DNA of 54,278 nt from Agrococcus sp. (GTDB lineage: Bacteria; Actinomycetota; Actinomycetes; Actinomycetales; Microbacteriaceae), in assembly GCA_031178105.1 (NCBI GenBank), contig JAPSJX010000004.1, positions 1 to 54,278 of the forward strand, written 5' to 3'. A program made the translations under genes and the position numbers. A model generated the notes under the pieces. That model made no database searches, was not told where the DNA came from, and worked only from the letters and a program-made list of their open reading frames with translations. Positions 40,284 through 48,427 of this stretch are shown piece after piece (position 1 is the stretch's first letter; each line of letters begins with the position of its first letter).

Positions 40284-43262
40284 ATGACGCTTCGACGCTC
40301 CGCCGCACTCATGGTCGTCCCGCTCGCGCTCGGCCTGCTGCCGAGCACTGCGGTGAGCCCGTTCGTCGATCCCCTGCCCGCATCCATCACCGATGGGCCG
40401 GTCGAGCCCGACGACACCGCGGCGGCCGACGCGCCTCACATGGTGCGCCTGGTCGACCCGCCGCTCGCCTCGTATCGCGGCGGGATCGCGGGCCTGCTGC
40501 CGACCAGCGCGGAGGCTCTGGGCCAGACGCGGCTCGATGTCGGGTCGCCCGCGAGCACGGCGTACCTGCTGCACCTCGAGACGGCGCAGGATTCCGTGCT
40601 CGCGCAGATGACGGCGCTGCTGGGCCGCGCCGTCCAGGCCGAGCACCGCTACGCGTACGCCTACAACGGCCTGGCGGTGCAGCTCTCCGACAGCGAGGCC
40701 GATCTGGTCGCTGGCCTCGACGCGGTGGCTGCGGTGTCCCCGCCGGTCGTGCGCACGGTGCTGTCCGACGCCGGTCCGGAGTGGATCGGCGCGCCGGCGA
40801 TCTGGGACGGCTCCGCGACGCCGAGCACCGAGGGCAGCAAGGGCGAGGGTGTCGTCGTCGGCGTCATCGACACCGGCATCAACTTCGACCACCCGTCGTT
40901 CGCGGCGACCGGCGGCGACGGCTACGCGCACGAGAACCCGCGCGGCGAGTTCGTCGGGCTCTGCGACCCGCTGACGGGCGCGCCGTTCTGCAACGACAAG
41001 CTGATCGGCGTGTGGGACTTCACCGGCAGCGGTGGCGAGGATGCTCACGGGCACGGATCGCACACGGCCTCGACCTCGGCCGGCAACGTGGTCGCCGCGA
41101 CGGTCTCGGCCCCCACGATCACGCTCGAGCGCACGGTGTCGGGTGTCGCTCCCCACGCCAACATCATCAGCTACAAGGGCTGCACGCCGGCGGGCAACTG
41201 CCTCTCCCCCAGCCTCGTCGCCGCCATCGACCAGGCGACGGCCGACGGTGTCGACGTCATCAACTACTCGATCGGCGGCGACTCGTCTGACCCGTGGACC
41301 GATGACGACTCGCTCGCCTTCCTCGGCGCCCGCGAGGCGGGAGTCTTCGTCTCGACCTCGGCCGGAAACTCCGGTCCGGGGGACGCCACTCTCGGCTCCC
41401 CCGCGGACGCGCCCTGGCTGCTGGCTGTCGGCGCAGCGACGCACGACCGCGCGTTCATCAACTCCGTCGCAGGCATGAGCGGCGGCGCGACGCCCGCGCC
41501 CGGTGACCTGGTGGGCAACAGCTTCACCAGCGCCTTCGGGCCAGCACCGATCGTGCATGCCGCGGACTTCGGTGACGGCCAGTGCCTCAACCCGTTCGTG
41601 CCGGGAACGTTCTCCGGGCAGATCGTGGTCTGCGAGCGCGGCGTCAACCCCCGCACCGAGAAGGGCCGCAACGTGCAGCTGGGCGGGGCCGGCGGCCTGG
41701 TGCTCGTGAACGCCGAGATCGACGGCGAGTCGACCGTCGCCGATCCGCACGTGCTGCCCGCGGTGCACTTGGGCTACACCGACGGCGCGACCCTGACGGC
41801 GTGGGTCCGCGACGGAGGCTCGGGTCACACCGCGAGCATCACGGGCACGATCGCCGACCAGCGCGACGGCAACGGCGACGTGCTCGCCGGATTCTCGTCG
41901 CGCGGCCAGAACCCGGCCGTGCCGGGCGTGGTGAAGCCCGACGTGGTCGCGCCGGGTGTCGACATCCTCGCGGCGTACCACACGGTCGATCCGCTCGCGG
42001 CGCCCGAGTTCGGACTCATGTCGGGCACCTCCATGTCGAGCCCGCACGCCGCGGGTGCGGCCGCACTCGTGCGCGCCGTGCACCCGGACTGGACGCCGTC
42101 GCAGGTGCAGTCGGCGCTGATGGCGACCGCGCTCGACGACGTGGTCCGGGACTCGGACGGCGTCACCGCGGCGGGGCCCTTCGGAGAGGGCGCCGGTCGC
42201 GTCGACCTGCGCGCCGCAGCGCTGGCCGGGATGACGCTCGACGCGTCGAACGAGTCGATGCGCGCCGCCGATCCTGCTGCCGGCGGCGACCCGTCGACCC
42301 TCAACCTGCCGAGCCTCGGCGAGGACGACTGCCGCGGCACATGCACCTGGCAGCGGGTCATCGGCAACCCCACGGATCGGTCCCTGACATGGCGCGCGAG
42401 CGCGAGCGGCGACGTGCCCGTGACCGTCAGCCCTCGTCGGTTCACGATCGCACCCGGCGATGAGGTGCTCGTGCGGTTCACGGCCGACGTGGCGGGCAAG
42501 ACCGTCGGCGAGTGGGCCTTCGGCGCCGTCGACTTCGTGCCGCAGGGCCGATCGACCGGCATCCCGGCCGCCCACTTCCCGGTCGCGGTGCTCCCCGCCG
42601 GAGCCGGCGGCGCGGCGATCGCCATCACGACGGACCAGGCAGCGGGAACGCAGGTCGAGACGATGACCAGCCCGGTCGCGGTGCAGGACCTGCAGGTGCA
42701 GGTGAACGGTCTGCAGCGAGGTCTCGTCGAGCAGCTCACCCTGCCGCAGGATCCGACCATGCTCGACCCCTACGACACGCCGATCGGCACGTCGACGGTG
42801 CTGGTGGACGTGCCGGAGGGAGCCGTGGCACTCGCGGCCGACATCACCGCGACATCGGCGAGCGATCTCGACCTCCTCGTCGGGCGTGATGCCAACGGGG
42901 ACGGGGTCGCGCAGCTCGACGAGGAGATCTGCAGCTCGGCGAGCGCGACGGCGCTCGAGTCGTGCATGGTGACGGAGCTGCAGGAGGGTCCGCACTGGGT
43001 GCTCGTGCAGAACTGGCTGACCGGGCAGGTCCTCGACGACGTCTCCCTGTCGGTGGCCGTGGTGCCCGGTGACGACGCCGGCAACCTGACGGCTACCGGG
43101 CCGAGGAGGGTCGCGGCGGACACGCCGTTCGACCTGTCGCTGGCCTGGGACCTGCCCGAGCTGGCGGCCGGCGACGCCTGGTTCGGGAGCGTCACGCTCG
43201 GCTCGAGCTCCCGCAGCCCCGGCGACGTCGGCAGCTTCATCGTGAGCCTGCGTCACCCCTGA
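40284..43262 (+). CDS. Secreted subtilisin-like serine protease (S8 family) with PA insert
   Basis: A 992-residue exported protease. A signal peptide (MTLRRSAALMVVPLALGLLP) is followed by an I9-like propeptide up to about residue 160. Catalytic Asp196 is in GVIDTGINFDHPSF, His258 in AHGHGSHTAS, and Ser583 in MSGTSMSSPHAAG; SAGNSGPG supplies the oxyanion Asn. A protease-associated (PA) domain is inserted between His and Ser (about 420-510, around GQCLNPFVPGTFSGQIVVCERG). A fibronectin III-like and a further C-terminal domain follow. ATG 40284 is preferred to ATG 40278 because the RBS GAAGGA abuts the earlier ATG. No cell-wall anchor is seen. Confidence 0.92.
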   Translation: MTLRRSAALMVVPLALGLLPSTAVSPFVDPLPASITDGPVEPDDTAAADAPHMVRLVDPPLASYRGGIAGLLPTSAEALGQTRLDVGSPASTAYLLHLETAQDSVLAQMTALLGRAVQAEHRYAYAYNGLAVQLSDSEADLVAGLDAVAAVSPPVVRTVLSDAGPEWIGAPAIWDGSATPSTEGSKGEGVVVGVIDTGINFDHPSFAATGGDGYAHENPRGEFVGLCDPLTGAPFCNDKLIGVWDFTGSGGEDAHGHGSHTASTSAGNVVAATVSAPTITLERTVSGVAPHANIISYKGCTPAGNCLSPSLVAAIDQATADGVDVINYSIGGDSSDPWTDDDSLAFLGAREAGVFVSTSAGNSGPGDATLGSPADAPWLLAVGAATHDRAFINSVAGMSGGATPAPGDLVGNSFTSAFGPAPIVHAADFGDGQCLNPFVPGTFSGQIVVCERGVNPRTEKGRNVQLGGAGGLVLVNAEIDGESTVADPHVLPAVHLGYTDGATLTAWVRDGGSGHTASITGTIADQRDGNGDVLAGFSSRGQNPAVPGVVKPDVVAPGVDILAAYHTVDPLAAPEFGLMSGTSMSSPHAAGAAALVRAVHPDWTPSQVQSALMATALDDVVRDSDGVTAAGPFGEGAGRVDLRAAALAGMTLDASNESMRAADPAAGGDPSTLNLPSLGEDDCRGTCTWQRVIGNPTDRSLTWRASASGDVPVTVSPRRFTIAPGDEVLVRFTADVAGKTVGEWAFGAVDFVPQGRSTGIPAAHFPVAVLPAGAGGAAIAITTDQAAGTQVETMTSPVAVQDLQVQVNGLQRGLVEQLTLPQDPTMLDPYDTPIGTSTVLVDVPEGAVALAADITATSASDLDLLVGRDANGDGVAQLDEEICSSASATALESCMVTELQEGPHWVLVQNWLTGQVLDDVSLSVAVVPGDDAGNLTATGPRRVAADTPFDLSLAWDLPELAAGDAWFGSVTLGSSSRSPGDVGSFIVSLRHP

Positions 43263-43271
43263 TCGGGCGCA

Positions 43272-43305
43272 GCCACCGCCGGTTCCTGCCGACGGCGGAG
43301 GTGGC
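43272..43305 (+). terminator. Candidate terminator after subtilase
   Basis: An imperfect inverted repeat GCCACCgCCG ... GGaGGTGGC just downstream of the subtilase stop. It is interrupted by one mismatch, so it is only a candidate. Confidence 0.3.
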
Positions 43306-43404
43306 CGCGTCGGATCGCACCGTCCGGCGTTCGAGTGGCGCTACGTGACTGCTACGAGGGCGACGATGTGCAAGCGCATCGCTGCGCTCGGACCGGCTCC
43401 GAGC

Positions 43405-44100
43405 TCAGTACGCCGGACCACCGATGACGGCGGGGAGACCACGCAGGTCGGTGAGCTCGTGGTCCGGCTGCGAGTAGTACTCGGGGTAGACGCTGCCGTC
43501 GCGATTCAGCCACGCCGTCCTGAGGCCCGCGGCCGCGGCGCCATGGATGTCCCACGGGTGCACCGCGACCAGGAGCAGCTGTCCGGCCGGCACGCCCGAG
43601 TGGCGCACCGCCACGTCGTATGAGTCCGGGACGGGCTTCCACCGGGAGACGCCCTCGACGGTCAGCAGGGCGTCCACCGTGCCGAGGAGCCCCGCGCGGT
43701 CGAGCAGTCCGCGGGCGACCTCGGCGCCACCGTTCGACAGCGTCATCGCCGTGACGTCCATCCCCGCGAGCGCGCGCAGCGACGCCGGGACGTCGTCGTG
43801 GACGTCCAGGGAGGTGAAGCCGGCCATGATCGTCGCGACGGCCTCGTCGAGCGGGTGCGAGATCTTGAAGCCGCTGAGGAGCACGCGCAACTGTCCCGCG
43901 GCGATGTCGGAGAAGGCGCGGGCCTCCCCCGCGGCGGCGAGCGCGAATCCGTCGCGGAGAACGCTCGCGAACCAGGTCTTCGCGAGCCCGGGCGGGGTCC
44001 CCACGGCCTCGAAGAGCGCTCCGAGGGGCGTCAGATCCGACAGCGTCTCGTTGACGTCGAACACGACGCCGCGGATGCCGGTCGTGCTGTCGTCGCCCAT
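43405..44100 (-). CDS. Haloacid dehalogenase type II-like hydrolase
   Basis: A 231-residue HAD enzyme. Motif I is VVFDVNETLSDLTP, with Asp nucleophile near residue 15; motif II is TLSNGG, a Lys/Trp-containing RWKPVPDSYDVA follows, and a late VHPWDIHGAAAAG segment resembles type II 2-haloacid dehalogenases. It hydrolyses haloacids or phosphates; activity is not certain. ATG 44100 was chosen at the start of the HAD fold rather than an upstream in-frame ATG. Divergent from the SDR gene. Confidence 0.85.
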   Translation of the reverse strand: MGDDSTTGIRGVVFDVNETLSDLTPLGALFEAVGTPPGLAKTWFASVLRDGFALAAAGEARAFSDIAAGQLRVLLSGFKISHPLDEAVATIMAGFTSLDVHDDVPASLRALAGMDVTAMTLSNGGAEVARGLLDRAGLLGTVDALLTVEGVSRWKPVPDSYDVAVRHSGVPAGQLLLVAVHPWDIHGAAAAGLRTAWLNRDGSVYPEYYSQPDHELTDLRGLPAVIGGPAY

Positions 44101-44194
44101 GCACCGAGTGTGGCACGCGGCGCGGCTGACGCCCATGTCGTCCCTCGACGCCCCTGCCGAAGTGGTGATCGGAGACCGCAACCCACGAGGGCGG

Positions 44195-44221
44195 TTGCCC
44201 CCGCGCGCCCGGGTCTATCCT
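44195..44221 (+). promoter_or_regulatory. Promoter for SDR mini-ORF, leaderless
   Basis: -35 TTGCCC (44195-44200), 15-base spacer, -10 TATCCT (44216-44221), then seven bases to ATG 44229. It gives a leaderless start for the mini-ORF. Confidence 0.45.
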
Positions 44222-44228
44222 CGTGGCC

Positions 44229-44279
44229 ATGGCGACCGGGCTGAGCGTTCGTCGCAGCGACCGAGAAGCGATCAAGTGA
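44229..44279 (+). CDS. 16-residue leaderless mini-ORF coupled to SDR
   Basis: Encodes MATGLSVRRSDREAIK. It begins seven bases after a -10 box; its TGA (44277-44279) shares a base with the SDR ATG (44279). The SDR has no strong ribosome site of its own, so termination-reinitiation coupling is likely. Confidence 0.4.
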   Translation: MATGLSVRRSDREAIK

Positions 44280-45103
44280 TGGAGGGCCGATTGGACATCG
44301 ACCGCAGAACCGGGATCGTCACCGGTGCAGGCACCGGCATCGGTCGAGCTCTGGCCGTGGAGCTCGGACGCCGGGAGGGAGACCTGCTGCTGGTGGGACG
44401 GCGGATCGAACCGCTCGAGGAGACCGCCGACCTGGTGCGCTCAGCCGGCGGGCGCGCAGAGGTGCTCGCTGCCGACCTCACCGACGCCGGCGCCATCGAC
44501 AGGGTCGCCGACGCCGCCCGCGCGCGGGGCCCGGTGGACCTGCTGGTGAACAACGCCGGAAACGTGCGAGCGGGACGGCTCGAGGATCTGCCCGAGCAGG
44601 ACGTGCTCGCGATGATCGCGCTCAATCTCACCGCTCCGATCCTGCTCAGCCGAGCCCTGCTGCCGTCGCTCAAGGAGTCGGCGGCGGAGCGAGGCAGCGT
44701 CCTGCTTGCCATCTCGAGCGGCATAGCCCTCACCGGCCTGCCGTTCTACACCGTGTACGCCGCCACCAAGGCCGGCATCGCCCACTTCGGCGAAGCCCTC
44801 AGGCGCGAAGTGCACGGCACCGGCGTGCACGTGGCCACCGCTTTCCCGGGCGCGACGGACACCGACATGATGACCAGCTCCACCGCCGGGGAAGACCTCG
44901 GCTTCGGCCGCCGGCCGGTTCCGGATGTCGTCACGGAGATCCTCGCCGGACTGAGCGCAGGGGAGCACGAGATCAACACCGCGGCCGCCACGAGGCGGAG
45001 GATGCAGGACCTGAACAAGACGGACCCCCTGGCCGTGGACGCCCTCCTGGCGCCGAGGCTCGAGTCCTTCGAAGCCGCCGTCCGCACCCACAGGAGCATC
45101 TGA
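44279..45103 (+). CDS. Short-chain dehydrogenase/reductase
   Basis: A 274-residue classical SDR: TGAGTGIG cofactor loop (about 15-22), NNAG (about 91-94), catalytic Ser in AISSGIA and YAATK with Tyr/Lys about 161-165, then PGATDTDM. NAD(P)-dependent oxidoreductase of unknown substrate. ATG 44279 follows the mini-ORF stop. It is followed after 44 bases by a leaderless cupin gene. Confidence 0.9.
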   Translation: MEGRLDIDRRTGIVTGAGTGIGRALAVELGRREGDLLLVGRRIEPLEETADLVRSAGGRAEVLAADLTDAGAIDRVADAARARGPVDLLVNNAGNVRAGRLEDLPEQDVLAMIALNLTAPILLSRALLPSLKESAAERGSVLLAISSGIALTGLPFYTVYAATKAGIAHFGEALRREVHGTGVHVATAFPGATDTDMMTSSTAGEDLGFGRRPVPDVVTEILAGLSAGEHEINTAAATRRRMQDLNKTDPLAVDALLAPRLESFEAAVRTHRSI

Positions 45104-45134
45104 GCGCCCGCTCCGTCGATCCACCGACCTGGCC

Positions 45135-45140
45135 TAGAGT
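45135..45140 (+). promoter_or_regulatory. -10 box, leaderless cupin gene
   Basis: TAGAGT ends seven bases before GTG 45148; there is no ribosome site. Confidence 0.45.
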
Positions 45141-45147
45141 CCCGTAC

Positions 45148-45516
45148 GTGAGTGATGACGACGTGCGAAACCTGCAGGATGCGCTGTCCCGGGTCACCGA
45201 GCATTGGCAACCGCACCGGCTGACGAGCGTCAACGACTACGACGTGAAGGTCGTGAAGCTCCGGGGAGAGTTCGTCTGGCACACGCACCCCGACACCGAC
45301 GAGCTGTTCCTGGTCATCAGCGGCGAGCTGATCATCCAACTCCGTGACCGCGACGTCGCTCTCGGAGCCGGCGACCTCTTCGTCGTCAACAAGGGCGTCG
45401 AGCACTGTCCGAGAGCGGATGCGGAGGTGCACGCACTCCTGTTCGAGCGGCAGGGGACGGTGAACACCGGAGACGCCGGCGGCGAGAGGACGGCCGAGCT
45501 GCGCGAGCTGATCTGA
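45148..45516 (+). CDS. Cupin-domain protein
   Basis: A 122-residue single cupin barrel. LRGEFVWHTHPDTDELFLVISGELIIQLRD has the two His and the Glu of cupin motif 1, and LGAGDLFVVNKGVEHCPRA is motif 2 with its His. It probably binds a divalent metal; possible roles include isomerase or dioxygenase. GTG start, leaderless. Convergent with the DUF72 gene. Confidence 0.88.
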   Translation: MSDDDVRNLQDALSRVTEHWQPHRLTSVNDYDVKVVKLRGEFVWHTHPDTDELFLVISGELIIQLRDRDVALGAGDLFVVNKGVEHCPRADAEVHALLFERQGTVNTGDAGGERTAELRELI

Positions 45517-45567
45517 GACACGCTCGGCTCGAGTTCCCAGCGTCTCGGCCCATGACCGTCCGGCGTG

Positions 45568-46290
45568 CTACGTCAGCGCCGCCCGGAGCGCCCAGGCATC
45601 ACGAACAGCGTTCCCACCACCGTCGTTGTTGAAGTACCCGTAGACGTGTCTACCCTGGCCCTCCCACTCCCTGATCCGGTCAGCCCACCAAGCGAGATCC
45701 TCTGCAGAGTACGAGCCGGCATAGAGATGCTCGTGGTCCGGTCCATGGAATCGCACATACACGGTGTCCGCCGTCGCACGCAGCACGCACGGCAGCCCCG
45801 CACCGCTCATCACGCAGTACGCGGCACCACGACGCTCGAGGAGGTCGTAGACGGCATCATCGTCCCAGGACGGATGCCGGAACTCGATCACCGGCCGCAC
45901 CCAAAGAGGGACGCGGGCCAGGAAGTAGTCGAGCCGTTCGTCATCGCGCGCCAAGCTCGGCGGCAGCTGGACGAGCAGCGGACCCCGTCTCCCGGCAAGC
46001 TCGTGCACGCCGGCCACCATGCGATCGATCCACTGCTCGGGAGCGTAGAGCTTGCGCGCATGCGTCATCCCTCGGGGGGCCTTGACCGTCAGCTCGAACC
46101 CGGGTGGAAGCCGGCGCCGCCACGACGCGAACGTCGCCGTTCGCGGCCATCGGTAGAAACTCGCATTGAGCTCCACGGTGTCGAACGCATCGACGTAACG
46201 AGCCAGACGATCCCGCGAGGGCAGGCCGGGCGGGTACAGCACGTGCTCCCAGTGGTCGTAGCTCCAGCCCGAGGTCCCGATCCTCGCCAC
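45568..46290 (-). CDS. DUF72-family (YecE-like) protein
   Basis: A 240-residue TIM-barrel-like protein. MARIGTSGWSYDHWEHVLYPPGL, FDTVELNASFYRWP, VKAPRGMTH, and the C-terminal YVRFHGPDHEHLYAGSYS and YGYFNNDGGGNAVRDA are family signatures. The molecular function of the family is unknown; a nuclease or nucleic-acid role has been suggested. GC content is visibly lower than in most neighbours. It is the last intact gene before the transposase remnant. Confidence 0.9.
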   Translation of the reverse strand: MARIGTSGWSYDHWEHVLYPPGLPSRDRLARYVDAFDTVELNASFYRWPRTATFASWRRRLPPGFELTVKAPRGMTHARKLYAPEQWIDRMVAGVHELAGRRGPLLVQLPPSLARDDERLDYFLARVPLWVRPVIEFRHPSWDDDAVYDLLERRGAAYCVMSGAGLPCVLRATADTVYVRFHGPDHEHLYAGSYSAEDLAWWADRIREWEGQGRHVYGYFNNDGGGNAVRDAWALRAALT

Positions 46291-46512
46291 CCTCAGCCCC
46301 CGATCTGGTCACAGCATGCCTGCCATGGCGGCCCTACTCCTGGACCCGCCTCCTATGCCTCGCGCAAGCTCCACACTGTCATCTGCCGGCCGGCAATCGC
46401 GCTGCGCTGTCCATCCTGCGACGTCACTGTCTCGACAGCGACCGCGGCAGGCGACGTTCGAGGCGACCGTCGAAGCCCCACCGGCCGAGCACCCCGACCA
46501 CGGCGACTAGCG
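46291..46512. other. Gene-free stretch
   Basis: No convincing gene. A frame from 46316 to 46510 has no recognisable protein features. It leads into a transposase remnant and is best read as decayed sequence. Confidence 0.5.
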
Positions 46513-46695
46513 CATCAGCACGACCGCTTCGGCAAGCTCGGCCTCAGCCGCGCTGGCCGAATGCACCACCTCGGCGTCGGCATCGACCACGCCACAACCC
46601 GGTCGTCATCCTCAACGACCGGCGCACGTCACCGAACCCCGACACCGGTGGAGTCCTCCCCACCCATACCGTCGACCCGACCACCTCTACTGGAG
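46513..46695 (+). pseudogene. IS481-type transposase C-terminal remnant, frameshifted
   Basis: One frame reads HQHDRFGKLGLSRAGRMHHLGVGIDHATTR and the next, after a frameshift near 46600, VVILNDRRTSPNPDTGGVLPTHTVDPT. Joined, they match the C-terminal tail of IS481-like transposases (GRLHHIGVGxxHAxTxVxxL...GEVLRxLTLDP). The catalytic DDE region is missing and there are no intact terminal repeats. It is a dead element next to tRNA-Ala. Confidence 0.6.
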
Positions 46696-46706
46696 CAATA
46701 GCAACA

Positions 46707-46733
46707 GAAGCCCCGGCCGATGGCCGGGGCTTC
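46707..46733. terminator. Strong bidirectional terminator downstream of tRNA-Ala
   Basis: A perfect 12-bp stem GAAGCCCCGGCC (46707-46718), loop GAT, GGCCGGGGCTTC (46722-46733). It is followed by TTCCTAT on the plus strand and by TGTTGCTATTGC on the minus strand. It probably ends the minus-strand tRNA-Ala transcript. Confidence 0.8.
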
Positions 46734-46786
46734 TTCCTATGAACGATACGCGGAACATCTAGAAACGATGTCGCGACGCTTCACAT

Positions 46787-46862
46787 TGGTGGATCTGGGG
46801 GGACTCGAACCCCCGACCCCCTGCATGCCATGCAGGTGCGCTACCAGCTGCGCCACAGACCC
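46787..46862 (-). tRNA. tRNA-Ala (anticodon GGC), CCA encoded
   Basis: A 76-base tRNA on the minus strand. Acceptor stem GGGTCTG/CAGATCC, D-arm stem GCGC/GCGC, anticodon arm CCTGC-ATGGCAT-GCAGG with anticodon GGC, and T-arm GGGGG-TTCGAGT-CCCCC. The discriminator A is followed by encoded CCA. It reads GCC alanine codons. Its 3' end faces the accessory region that ends in the IS481-type remnant. Confidence 0.97.
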
Positions 46863-46915
46863 TGATGCTGCTCTCGGAGCAACCTGAACAGCATACAACA
46901 CTCGAGCGCCGCAGG

Positions 46916-48289
46916 TCACATCGAGCGGGCCGCTGCGTGCTCGGCGTCTGCATCCGGCATCGCGGCGCTCGGCACGACGAGCGCAGCGATCGCCGTCGTG
47001 GCCGGGATCGCCAGCACGAGTCCGATCGAGCCGACCAAGGTGCGCACGATCTCCTCGACCACCTCGCCAGTGGTGAGCTGCAGGTCGAGCGGCGCGTCCG
47101 TGAGCGAGAGCACGAGCAGCAGCGGCAGCGCCGCGCCGACGTAGGCGAAGGCGATCGTGTAGACGGTCGAGGCGATGTGGTCGCGGCCGATGCGCATCGC
47201 CCGCGAGAAGAGCTCGCGCCGGGATGCACCGGGCGCTACGGCGCGCAGCTCCCACACGGCGGATGCCTGCGTGATCGTCACGTCGTTGAGCACGCCCATG
47301 CCCGCGAGCACGAGCCCGCAGATGAACACGTCCGACAGGTCGACCGTCGTCTGCGTGAACAGCAGCCGCGACTCCTCCGTGCTCGTGCCGAGGATGCGCG
47401 AGGACCCGGTCGCGACCCAGGCGAGCGTCGCCGTGAGCGCGAGGCCGAACATCGTGCCGAGCAGCGCCGTCGTCGTGCGGGTCGTGAACCCGTGCGCGAC
47501 GTAGAGCACGATGAGCATCACGATGGAGGCCGTGACGAGCGCGACCGGCAGCGCCGGCCGGCCGGACAGCAGCGCGGGCAGCGCGAACCCCCAGATGGTG
47601 GCGAACGCGCCGGCGAGGCCCGCGATCGCTGCGAGGCCGCGCCACCGCGCGACCAGCAGCACGACGACCACGAACGCCGCGGCGAGCAGCAGCAGCGGCA
47701 CGTCGCGAGCGAAGTCGACGAAGACGTACGTCGTGCCGAATCCTGCAGCCTCCGGGATGTCGAACACGCGCATCCGGTCGCCCGGGCCCACCTCGCTGAC
47801 AGCCTCCGGTGGCATGACGACCTCGACGAGCGAGCCGTCGTCGAGCCGGGCGGCGACGAGCGACGTCTCCGGATCCGCAGCACCGATCGCCTCGGCCTGC
47901 AGCACGCTCGCGCCCTCGCCGAGGTAGGCCATCCGCTCGGGCATCGCATCGGCCTGCGGCCAGAGCGCCACGAGCCCGCCGAGGGTGGCGAGCAGGATCG
48001 GCGCGAGGATCAGCCAGAGCACCATCCGCGTCCGACGGCTGACCGGCTGAGCCGTCACGCTGCCGACGCCGTGGGAATGGCCGTGCGCACTCGACCCCAG
48101 GATGCCGTGGCCGGTCGCAGCCTCGTCCCGGGTGACGACGCTGCGGGTGCGAGGCTCGCCCGCCCAGGGCTCCACCGGATCGTCGTCGTCATCGCGCCAG
48201 TTCGGGGCATCGAGCGGCCCCGGGGCGCCATGCCTGCGGCGGGGAGGACCGTGCTGCTCGTCGTCGTCGCCTGTGCGCTCTCGTCCCAC
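46916..48289 (-). CDS. YibE/F-family membrane protein
   Basis: A 457-residue membrane protein. A polar His/Asp/Glu-rich N-terminal region of about 95 residues precedes a first membrane helix, an extracellular domain of about 90 residues (MPERMAYLGEGASVLQAEAIG onward), then about seven helices with the family core LLGTMFGLALTATLAWVATG and DLSDVFICGLVLAGMGVLNDVTITQASAVWEL. YibE/F proteins are widespread but uncharacterised. GTG 48289 has GGGGGAG six bases upstream and a -10 TAGCCT (minus, 48322-48327); longer in-frame starts are less likely. N-terminal start remains uncertain. Confidence 0.85.
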   Translation of the reverse strand: MGRERTGDDDEQHGPPRRRHGAPGPLDAPNWRDDDDDPVEPWAGEPRTRSVVTRDEAATGHGILGSSAHGHSHGVGSVTAQPVSRRTRMVLWLILAPILLATLGGLVALWPQADAMPERMAYLGEGASVLQAEAIGAADPETSLVAARLDDGSLVEVVMPPEAVSEVGPGDRMRVFDIPEAAGFGTTYVFVDFARDVPLLLLAAAFVVVVLLVARWRGLAAIAGLAGAFATIWGFALPALLSGRPALPVALVTASIVMLIVLYVAHGFTTRTTTALLGTMFGLALTATLAWVATGSSRILGTSTEESRLLFTQTTVDLSDVFICGLVLAGMGVLNDVTITQASAVWELRAVAPGASRRELFSRAMRIGRDHIASTVYTIAFAYVGAALPLLLVLSLTDAPLDLQLTTGEVVEEIVRTLVGSIGLVLAIPATTAIAALVVPSAAMPDADAEHAAARSM

Positions 48290-48321
48290 GCCGTCTCCCC
48301 CGCTGTCCGCTCGGCGCGGGA

Positions 48322-48327
48322 AGGCTA
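48322..48327 (-). promoter_or_regulatory. -10 box of the YibE/F gene
   Basis: Minus-strand TAGCCT, about 33 bases before GTG 48289, with RBS GGGGGAG between. The -35 is weak. Confidence 0.4.
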
Positions 48328-48364
48328 CCAATGCGGCGCGCGGGCGCGAGCGACCGGCGCCGCG

Positions 48365-48416
48365 AGTTGGGGGTTTGCGTTCGAGTTGTGCTGAACTCGG
48401 ACGCAAACCCTCGACT
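48365..48416. terminator. Long near-perfect hairpin (23-bp stem)
   Basis: The core arms 48371-48387 and 48394-48410 pair over 17 bp with one G-T pair; six more pairs extend the stem outward to 48365 and 48416. The loop is GTGCTG. It lies just downstream of the acyl-CoA dehydrogenase stop and upstream of the YibE/F promoter. It is probably the terminator of the leucine operon, but is longer than needed and might be a repeat-family element. Confidence 0.6.
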
Positions 48417-48427
48417 GGGCGCGGTCG

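Noticed and set aside
40230-43256. 1008-codon frame antisense to the subtilase
   Set aside because: His/Arg/Gly-rich low-complexity product; the sense strand holds an intact protease with signal peptide.
46787-46862. Integrase attachment repeat at the tRNA-Ala 3' end
   Set aside because: I looked for a second copy of the tRNA 3' sequence in the accessory side and saw none, and there is no integrase gene.
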